NCBI GenBank assembly: GCA_014896635.1
Contig: JADBKA010000087.1
Location: 1 to 18,790 of the forward strand
Direction: 5' to 3'
DNA length: 18,790 nucleotides
Source: Ktedonobacteraceae bacterium
GTDB lineage: Bacteria; Chloroflexota; Ktedonobacteria; Ktedonobacterales; Ktedonobacteraceae
Part shown: in pieces, positions 13,853 to 18,790 of the stretch
Layout: each line of letters starts with the position of its first letter
Numbering within the stretch: position 1 is the first letter of the stretch
The notes under the pieces: model-generated
The model's database searches: none
Told to the model about the DNA's origin: nothing
The model's input: only the letters and a program-made list of their open reading frames with translations
Translations under genes and position numbers: made by a program

Positions 13853-14641
13853 TTATTCTTTCCGTCTCAACCGGCTATAGGCCAGGCGCAGCCCTTCCAG
13901 TGGTAAATACTGGTTGACGTAGCGGATCTCAGGGATGAGCGGAGCCATGAGTTGGGCCAGGCCGCCGTGCGCAATAATTCTGACATTGTTGTGGTCGGCG
14001 TTCTCCGGTATGGCCTCGGACAGGCGACGGATCAGACCCTGCACCAGCCCGACATGGCCGTAGATGATGCCCGACTGCATGTTTTCAATTGTATTTTTTC
14101 CCAGAGCCGAAGGGGGCGGGATGAGATTCACACGATAGAGCTGCGAAGCTGAACTGGCAAGCGCCTCAGCGGAGATCATCAATCCTGGCGCAATCGCTCC
14201 TCCCAGAAAATCGCCCTGTGGCGAGATGACATCGAATGTAGTCGCGGTACTGAAGGCAATCACTATCGCCGGCCCGCCATAGAGGTGGTAGGCGGCCAGC
14301 GCGCTGACAATGCGGTCAGAGCCGACTTCCCAGGGATTGTCAACCAGCAGGCGGCAGCCAAGATCCATCTTTGAACTGATTATCAGGGCCTCTTTGCCAC
14401 AATAATTGAGCGCCAGATCCTGAAAAACTGGCGTCAGCGGGGGAACCACACTGGACATGATAATATCATCAATATCCGCAAATTGATAACCTGAGTGATG
14501 CATCAGGTCGTTCAGCACCATTGCGTACTCATCGGTTGTACGCTGGCGTACTGTTGATACAACCCAGTGATGCTTCATCGCCACGCCTTTGTACAATCCG
14601 AATTTGATGTTGGTATTACTGATATCAATGGCAAGTAGCAT
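13853..14641 (-). CDS. coaX: Type III pantothenate kinase homologue with altered active-site motifs
   Basis: CoaX phosphorylates pantothenate, the first step of coenzyme A synthesis. The 262-residue protein matches the family in length and order: LLAIDISNTNIKFGL at 2-16, SSVVPPLTP, VDNPWEVGSDRI at 100-111, the TATTFD block at 132-137, FLGGAIAPG and LGKNTIENMQSG. D6 and D109, the Asp residues of the first and GADR motifs, are present. However, the usual DFG-TATT reads AFS-TATT: A129 replaces the third active-site Asp (Asp125 in the Thermotoga enzyme, from memory) and S131 a phosphate-loop Gly; S8 replaces the Gly of DxGNT, and the late TGG motif is HGG. Loss or change of activity is possible. 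AGGAAC lies about 7 bases before the ATG. It follows the membrane gene by 36 bases. Confidence 0.85.
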   Translation of the reverse strand: MLLAIDISNTNIKFGLYKGVAMKHHWVVSTVRQRTTDEYAMVLNDLMHHSGYQFADIDDIIMSSVVPPLTPVFQDLALNYCGKEALIISSKMDLGCRLLVDNPWEVGSDRIVSALAAYHLYGGPAIVIAFSTATTFDVISPQGDFLGGAIAPGLMISAEALASSASQLYRVNLIPPPSALGKNTIENMQSGIIYGHVGLVQGLIRRLSEAIPENADHNNVRIIAHGGLAQLMAPLIPEIRYVNQYLPLEGLRLAYSRLRRKE

Positions 14642-14677
14642 GCTTGTTCCTATCGTCGAACAACCGTCTCTGTCCCT

Positions 14678-15364
14678 TCACGAGACAAACTGCCGGGCAG
14701 ACGCCGCGTGCTGTTTGAGCACCGCAGCAATGGCGAAGGGATCTCCATACGAGGTATCGGTCATAACCACGACTTCTTTGTCGGTGCGCGCATCGAGAAA
14801 AGCGAGCGTTGTGGGAGTGCGTGCGCGCTTTCGCCGCCAGCGCTGGCCTGTCGGGGTCGCGCCTCGTCCTAAGAAAAATCCGAGGACACTCTCGCCGATG
14901 CCCGGAATATTGCGCACACGGCTCTCGTTGCTCGCGCTCTCTGTATCGCGGTCAGGCGGGGGAGTGCCGCGTGCTGTAACGTAGTGAACATCCTTGAGCG
15001 GTACCTGAGTGATCTTCTTCCCTTCCTGTTGCACGAAATACTCGCCGGTAATCACTATCAGGTACTGCTCGGCATGTCTCAGGCGGTAGATATCGGCGCC
15101 GAGCAGGTACAGGCTTCCCACGCCAATAAATAGCAGGATGCCGAGCAGCAGAGTAGTCACGACAGCAGCAACGACGCCATGCTGGTAATTATAAGGGATA
15201 ACGACAGGGACGATCAGTATAAATAGTCCCAATCCCAGGATAATGCCAAGAATCCAGCCTGTTATCGACATGACCACTTTTCGACGCAGCAGGGGGAAAA
15301 CAACCCAGTCGGCGGGCGGGCCTTCCTGCGCTCTGGCCTGTGCCAGTATTGCTTCCGCTTCCAT
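14678..15364 (-). CDS. Two-TM membrane protein with a possible PH-like cytoplasmic domain
   Basis: A 228-residue protein: a charged N-terminus of about 30 residues, two adjacent transmembrane helices (about 31-56 and 64-90), then a soluble part. The first soluble stretch, QYLIVITGEYFVQQEGKKIT (100-119) with VPLKDVHYVTARG, has the beta pattern of bacterial PH-type domains (YdbS/YcxB-like). It is interrupted by a Pro/Ser/Arg-rich, probably disordered insert (about 132-180) before a last strand-helix piece (LAFLDARTDKEVVVMTDTS, then FAIAAVLKQHA). AGGAG lies about 8 bases before the start. The coaX homologue follows after 36 bases, so they are probably co-transcribed, although no functional link is known. 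The PH assignment is an inference from pattern only. Confidence 0.72.
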   Translation of the reverse strand: MEAEAILAQARAQEGPPADWVVFPLLRRKVVMSITGWILGIILGLGLFILIVPVVIPYNYQHGVVAAVVTTLLLGILLFIGVGSLYLLGADIYRLRHAEQYLIVITGEYFVQQEGKKITQVPLKDVHYVTARGTPPPDRDTESASNESRVRNIPGIGESVLGFFLGRGATPTGQRWRRKRARTPTTLAFLDARTDKEVVVMTDTSYGDPFAIAAVLKQHAASARQFVS

Positions 15365-15458
15365 TCGCAGCTCCTAATCGCAACTCCTGGTAATTTCAAC
15401 GAGCCGATCCTGTTATTATTGGCCTTATTATATCTTTTTTAGGAACGAGGGTCCAGGT

Positions 15459-15479
15459 CCAGGAGACGCCTGCTCCTGG
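15459..15479 (-). terminator. Possible terminator hairpin after the EamA gene
   Basis: CCAGGAG and CTCCTGG form a 7-bp stem with a 7-base loop, 10 bases past the EamA stop on the minus strand. No T-run follows directly, so this is a weak call. Confidence 0.35.
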
Positions 15480-15488
15480 ATCTTCGCT

Positions 15489-16457
15489 TTACCGTCGGTT
15501 ACGCGCCAGTGAGAGCAACCCCACACCAGACAGAATGACAACCATCGCCAGTATACCGAGCAGGGTAATGCGCTCTCCCGCCACACTGGCTCCCAGCACT
15601 ACGGCGACCACCGGATTGACATAAGCATAGCTGGTGGCAAGCGCCGGGCGTACCTGGCGTAAGAGGTAGGTATAGGCGCTGAAGGCTACCAGCGAGCCAA
15701 AGATAATCAGGTAGGCCAGCGCAGCCAGCGAAGTGAGCGAGGGAAAGCCATGCACCGGCTCCCTCAGCAATACCTGCCCCACGATCAGCAGCAGAACACC
15801 GCCGGCGAGCATCTGCACGGCGCTGGACATCAGCCCGGTGGGCAGCGAAAGGCGCGAACTCAGGGCCGTACCAAGCGCCCAGCACATCGGCGCCAGCAGC
15901 AAGCTGATAGCGCCCGCAGGTGTAGTCCACATGCCGTTTTCCAGGTTCAACAGGAGCACCCCGGCAAAACCTAACGCCAGCCCTACCCACTCCAGGCGCG
16001 CGGGCCAGCGCCCCAGCAGGCCGATGAAAAGCGCTGCCCACAGCGGGGTGGCGCCAACACCCACTGCGGCCAGGCCCGACGCCACACCCCACTGCTCGGC
16101 CAGGGCCACGCCACCATTGCCACACGCAACCAGGAGGATGCCGACGACTGCCGCTCCCAGCCATTGCGCTCTGCTCGGATTGGGGACGCGCTTCACTCGC
16201 AGGCTCGTATAGAGCAATGTGCCAGCCAGCACAAAGCGAATACCCGACATGGTAAACGCCGGCAAACTCTGCACGGCCAGACGCATGCCCAGGTAGGTAG
16301 AACCCCAGATTAAATAGAGCGCCAGCAAAGCCAGCAAGACGCCGGGCCGGCTCAACACTCCTGTTTTCCCTGATGATACTGTTGTCACTTTGCTATGATC
16401 GGCGGAACCAGCTTGCCGCTCTGTCTCGACAGTCTCTCCTCGATACGTTTCTTTCAT
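15489..16457 (-). CDS. EamA-family drug/metabolite exporter
   Basis: A 322-residue inner-membrane transporter of the DMT superfamily (YedA/RhaT-like). After a polar N-terminus of about 38 residues, it has around ten hydrophobic helices arranged as two EamA repeats. Family marks are LALYLIWGSTYLGMRLAV (44-61), the SGIRFVLAG stretch, and, at the end of the second repeat, LRQVRPALATSYAYVNPVVA followed by VVLGASVAGERITLLGILAM. Such proteins export amino acids or related metabolites. GGAG lies four to five bases before the ATG. The divergent Lrp/AsnC-type gene about 370 bases away is a common arrangement for exporter control, but a small gene and a terminator lie between them. The substrate is not determinable. 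Confidence 0.88.
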   Translation of the reverse strand: MKETYRGETVETERQAGSADHSKVTTVSSGKTGVLSRPGVLLALLALYLIWGSTYLGMRLAVQSLPAFTMSGIRFVLAGTLLYTSLRVKRVPNPSRAQWLGAAVVGILLVACGNGGVALAEQWGVASGLAAVGVGATPLWAALFIGLLGRWPARLEWVGLALGFAGVLLLNLENGMWTTPAGAISLLLAPMCWALGTALSSRLSLPTGLMSSAVQMLAGGVLLLIVGQVLLREPVHGFPSLTSLAALAYLIIFGSLVAFSAYTYLLRQVRPALATSYAYVNPVVAVVLGASVAGERITLLGILAMVVILSGVGLLSLARNRR

Positions 16458-16483
16458 TTGTCTCCAGGTAACTCTCCATTAAA

Positions 16484-16515
16484 AGCTAAAAAAGAAGAGT
16501 GGGGGAAATCCCCAC
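16484..16515 (-). terminator. Rho-independent terminator of the small membrane-peptide gene
   Basis: On the minus strand GTGGGG-ATTTC-CCCCAC (16515-16499) is followed by TCTTCTTTTTT (16498-16488). It ends the transcript of the 44-residue gene before the EamA start, so the exporter must have its own promoter or rely on readthrough. A second small hairpin GTCCT-C-AGGAC (16515-16525) abuts it. Confidence 0.75.
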
Positions 16516-16556
16516 GTCCTCAGGACTTTCTACAGGACAAGCATACAAAAGAATGA

Positions 16557-16691
16557 TTACACAAAACGCCCTCGCCATCTTCTTCTCTCCCACTCGGCGC
16601 TGTTGATATCATCGGTGCTATCGACGCCCCAGAGCAGGACCGCGATCTCAAAGACCGCCAGCAACACCAGAAAAAGAAGGATAGTCAGCAT
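16557..16691 (-). CDS. 44-residue single-pass membrane peptide
   Basis: This short gene has a near-ideal ribosome site (GGGAGG four bases before the ATG at 16691). The protein starts MLTILLFLVLLAVFEIAVLL, one clear transmembrane helix with an internal Glu, then WGVDSTDDINSAEWERRRWR and GRFV, a charged, Trp- and Arg-rich tail. It stops with TAA and is followed by a convincing terminator, so it forms a complete transcription unit on its own. The N-out/C-in direction is suggested by the positive tail. No family is recognised; small membrane peptides often modulate a transporter or sensor, but that is not shown here. It lies between the exporter and the regulator gene. Confidence 0.72.
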   Translation of the reverse strand: MLTILLFLVLLAVFEIAVLLWGVDSTDDINSAEWERRRWRGRFV

Positions 16692-16803
16692 ATGCCCTCC
16701 CTATTATTTTCCAGGATTGGGAGAAAACTCCCTCGCTGATAAGCAGTATACTATCGTTTTGTGCTAAAATAGAGGGGAAAGACAAAGCATTTCGACTTTT
16801 TCA

Positions 16804-16818
16804 CTTTCGATCCGAAAG
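16804..16818. promoter_or_regulatory. Inverted repeat CTTTCG-ATC-CGAAAG in the Lrp leader
   Basis: A perfect 6-bp palindrome, 12 bases before the lrp-like start and overlapping its ribosome site. An extended -10 (TGC-TAAAAT, 16762-16770) lies upstream. The palindrome could be an autoregulatory operator, as Lrp/AsnC proteins often control their own gene. Confidence 0.4.
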
Positions 16819-16830
16819 GAAAAATGCCTT

Positions 16831-17349
16831 ATGGCCTTAGAAAATGGAAAACTGCTTGACGAAACCGGCTGGCGGCTCCTGCAAGAACTCCAGCAGAACG
16901 CGCGCCTCTCGTACAGTGAACTGGGGCAGCGCGTGGGCCTCTCCGCCCCGGCGGTGGCCGACCGTATCCACCGCCTAGAAGAGGCGGGTATTATCACCGG
17001 GTATCGCGTCCAGCTCAACCTGAGCAAGCTCGGTCTGCCGGTGACAGCCATCATCCGCCTGGGCAACATTGCTGGACAGAGCTGTAATCTCATTGCTCAG
17101 CGGGTGAGCGAGATTCCCGAAGTTCTTGAATGCTCTCGCGTGACCGGCAGCGATGCAGTGATCATCAAGGTTGCCGCAGCCTCTGTCACCCACCTGGAGC
17201 GCGTTATTGATCAGCTCGCTGCTCATGGTCCACCGACGACCTCGATAGTTCTCTCAAAGCCCATACAGCGGCAGGTCATCACACGGGCGCTCGTTGAGCG
17301 CGGAGCGGAAGAAGAGGAACTGCCCACGTACGATGTCGCTCGCTCCTGA
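16831..17349 (+). CDS. Lrp/AsnC-family transcriptional regulator
   Basis: A 172-residue regulator. The N-terminal winged HTH is clear: LDETGWRLLQELQQNARLSY (9-28), SELGQRVGLSAPAVADRIHR (29-48), LEEAGIITGYRVQLN (49-63). The C-terminal RAM (ligand-binding) domain follows: LGLPVTAIIRLGN, VSEIPEVLECSRVTGSDAVI and the last strand with TTSIVLSKPIQ. A tail of about 20 acidic residues ends the protein. Such proteins form dimers to octamers and respond to amino acids. It is divergent from the small peptide and EamA exporter genes, which are likely targets. AAAGGA lies 10 bases before the ATG. The 3' end is followed by two hairpins before the convergent ada. Confidence 0.9.
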   Translation: MALENGKLLDETGWRLLQELQQNARLSYSELGQRVGLSAPAVADRIHRLEEAGIITGYRVQLNLSKLGLPVTAIIRLGNIAGQSCNLIAQRVSEIPEVLECSRVTGSDAVIIKVAAASVTHLERVIDQLAAHGPPTTSIVLSKPIQRQVITRALVERGAEEEELPTYDVARS

Positions 17350-17402
17350 GTTCAGGAGCGACCGGCCTGGAGATTCATCCCGGTAGTGAATTTACTACCG
17401 GG
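17340..17402. terminator. Two tandem hairpins between convergent lrp-like and ada genes
   Basis: TCGCTCCTGA-GT-TCAGGAGCGA (17340-17361, 10-bp stem, includes the lrp stop) and CCCGGTAGT-GAATTT-ACTACCGGG (17379-17402, 9-bp stem). Neither has a good T-run on either strand, but their position between convergent genes fits a bidirectional transcription end. Confidence 0.5.
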
Positions 17403-17453
17403 AGTATAACTGATCGGGGAGAGATTTTCGCCAGCCAAAGCAATGCTTTTTAC

Positions 17454-18521
17454 TCACATTGGCTCCTCTGCCTTCTGTGCTGACGTCTGCTGCTCCTGGC
17501 GTAAGAGCTGCTGCTTGCGCTCCACGCCCCAGCGGTAGTTGCCGATGCCGCCATCCTCGCGTACCACGCGGTGACACGGCACAATTAGCGCGACAGGATT
17601 CGTCGCACAGGCGTGTGCCACGGCCCGCGCCTTCTTGCGGTCGCCCAGGGCCTGCGCGATCTCGCCGTACGAGCGAGTCTCACCATAGGGGATGGCTTGC
17701 AGTTCGGTCCAGACGCGCCACTCGAAAGCTGTTGCCTGCACATCCAGGGGCAGCTCCAGGTGTGGTTGCTGGCCCTGCAAGTAGCGCACAATACTGCGTA
17801 CCCATTCGCACATGTCATCATCGCGCCAGATCTCAGCCGCCGGATATTCAGCGCGCAACGCAGCTTCCAGCGGCTCATCTGCATCACCCAGGCTGACGGC
17901 GCAGATTCCCTTTTCGGTCATGCCGACCAGCAGGCGGCCAAGCGGGCAATCGGTAATCGCGTAACGAATCTTCATCCCCTGCCCTCCCTGCCGGTAGATG
18001 GTTGGTGTCATCCCCAGGCGGGTCGGAGCGCCCTCATAGAAGCGACTGCTGGAGTTATATCCCACGCTGTACATAGCTGTCGTCACCATTTCACCTTCTT
18101 TCAATCGCTCTTTCAACTGCTTGATGCGGCACGCTTCCACATACTGGCGCGGCGTGATGCCCGTTACCTGCCTGAAGGTGCGCTGCAAATGATAGGGACT
18201 CATGTTCACCACCTGGCCGAGCTTTGCCAGCGGTAGCGACTCTTCGGCATGTGTCTCGATATAGTGGCAGGCCCGCCGCACCAGCTCTATATGCGGTCCC
18301 ACTGTCTTCTCTTTGTCTGGCTGACAGCGCCGGCAAGGACGAAACCCAGCCTGCTGCGCGTCTGTTGCATGCAGAAAAAAAATCACCTGCTCTCGCGCCG
18401 GCTTACGCGACGGACAGGATGGGCTGCAATAGATTCCCGTCGAGCGGACTGCGTACACAAACTTGCCATTGGCGCTCTCATCTCTATTGATCACCGCCTG
18501 CCAGCGTTCTTCTTCTCCCAT
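17454..18521 (-). CDS. ada: Bifunctional Ada: methylphosphotriester/O6-methylguanine-DNA methyltransferase and regulator
   Basis: A 355-residue Ada protein with all three parts. The N-terminal zinc domain has C32, C36, C63 and C66 (GIYCSPSCPSRKP and FRPCRRCQPDK); C32 is the methylphosphotriester acceptor that switches the protein into an activator. An AraC-type HTH follows (about 75-180; LAKLGQVVNMSPYHLQRTFR and GYNSSSRFYE). The C-terminal methyltransferase has VPCHRVV, with C316 as the acceptor for O6-methylguanine, and RAVAHACATNP before it. All key residues are intact. AGGAG lies about 8 bases before the ATG. It is alone on its strand here. The AlkA-like gene at 6107-7054 is a natural regulon partner, but no Ada box was identified. 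Confidence 0.95.
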   Translation of the reverse strand: MGEEERWQAVINRDESANGKFVYAVRSTGIYCSPSCPSRKPAREQVIFFLHATDAQQAGFRPCRRCQPDKEKTVGPHIELVRRACHYIETHAEESLPLAKLGQVVNMSPYHLQRTFRQVTGITPRQYVEACRIKQLKERLKEGEMVTTAMYSVGYNSSSRFYEGAPTRLGMTPTIYRQGGQGMKIRYAITDCPLGRLLVGMTEKGICAVSLGDADEPLEAALRAEYPAAEIWRDDDMCEWVRSIVRYLQGQQPHLELPLDVQATAFEWRVWTELQAIPYGETRSYGEIAQALGDRKKARAVAHACATNPVALIVPCHRVVREDGGIGNYRWGVERKQQLLRQEQQTSAQKAEEPM

Positions 18522-18735
18522 AGTCTCTCTCCTGTTCTCCTGCCTGCCTCTCTCTTAGATGATGTTGAAAACTTCTCGCTTTTTTAAAAGACGCTCTACT
18601 CATAACCATAACATGATAATATGATAAGTTCCAAAGATCGTGTACGCTATCTGATTCTTGCGCTTTAACTTTATAATGAACCATCCCCGGTCCAGATTTG
18701 TGAGCAGACTGTGAGTTTACTGGCTGGTCAACCGC

Positions 18736-18790
18736 TCATCCCATGTTGCTTCTCTGAAAGCAACATGGGATGAAATCTTGATACCCGTTC
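18736..18790. repeat. Palindromic repeat (copy 3, runs to window end)
   Basis: TCATCCCATGTTGCTT (18736-18751) pairs perfectly with AAGCAACATGGGATGA (18758-18773), a 16-bp stem with loop CTCTGA. The flank ATGAAATCTTGATACCCGTTC matches copy 1 in all but one base and reaches the last base, so the other two hairpins of the module may follow outside the window. Confidence 0.82.

Noticed and set aside
18484..18684. 66-codon minus-strand frame upstream of and overlapping ada
   Set aside because: Overlaps the ada start in another phase, no ribosome site and no recognisable sequence.
4595..18773. The three palindromes as a CRISPR array
   Set aside because: Copies are kilobases apart, not evenly spaced, and no cas gene is present.

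Overview
The window looks like a chromosomal segment of a moderately GC-rich bacterium, probably a Chloroflexota of the Ktedonobacteria type. That placement is an inference from protein style, IS content and the mix of lipoprotein, F420/FMN-oxidoreductase and Lrp/EamA genes; no marker gene proves it. Genes lie on both strands in short operons, with one intact insertion sequence and a lower-GC accessory stretch.

Region 1 (1-3933, minus strand) is a cobalamin operon read right to left: a consensus-like promoter, an adenosylcobalamin riboswitch, a BtuF-type lipoprotein, cbiB, cobD and the N-terminus of cobQ, which leaves the window. Together these cover corrinoid capture, the aminopropanol-phosphate precursor, its attachment, and side-chain amidation. 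Genes overlap or abut, so one riboswitch-controlled transcript is likely.

Region 2 (3954-7625) holds a stand-alone receiver protein with its own promoter, a split small membrane-protein locus carrying a three-hairpin repeat, a 2-hydroxyacid dehydrogenase, an AlkA-type DNA glycosylase translationally coupled to a 75-residue Cys-containing protein, and tRNA-Arg(CCU). Palindrome copies at 4595, 6031 and 18736 share one design and show compensatory base-pair changes.

Region 3 (7626-12943) is the accessory part. It has a 427-base gene-poor stretch with inverted repeats and a possibly frameshifted membrane ORF. Next come a methyltransferase and a divergent creatininase-family protein, which appear to have been the tail of an operon headed by a kinase. 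Only the C-terminus of that kinase remains, beside an intact IS4-type transposase. An AT-richer stretch follows, with a small HTH (excisionase-like) protein and an unrecognised 234-residue protein preceded by several palindromes and a structured leader.

Region 4 (12944-18790) returns to ordinary genes: a luciferase-like oxidoreductase with a good terminator; a two-TM membrane protein followed by a type III pantothenate kinase homologue that lacks one active-site Asp; an EamA exporter, a 44-residue membrane peptide and a divergent Lrp/AsnC regulator; and Ada. Ada and the AlkA homologue give the window two alkylation-repair proteins.

No CRISPR array, phage block or obvious large new defence system is visible. 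The most unusual items are the covarying palindromic repeat, the CoaX homologue with altered motifs, the creatininase homologue with altered metal ligands, and the structured leader of the orphan gene.
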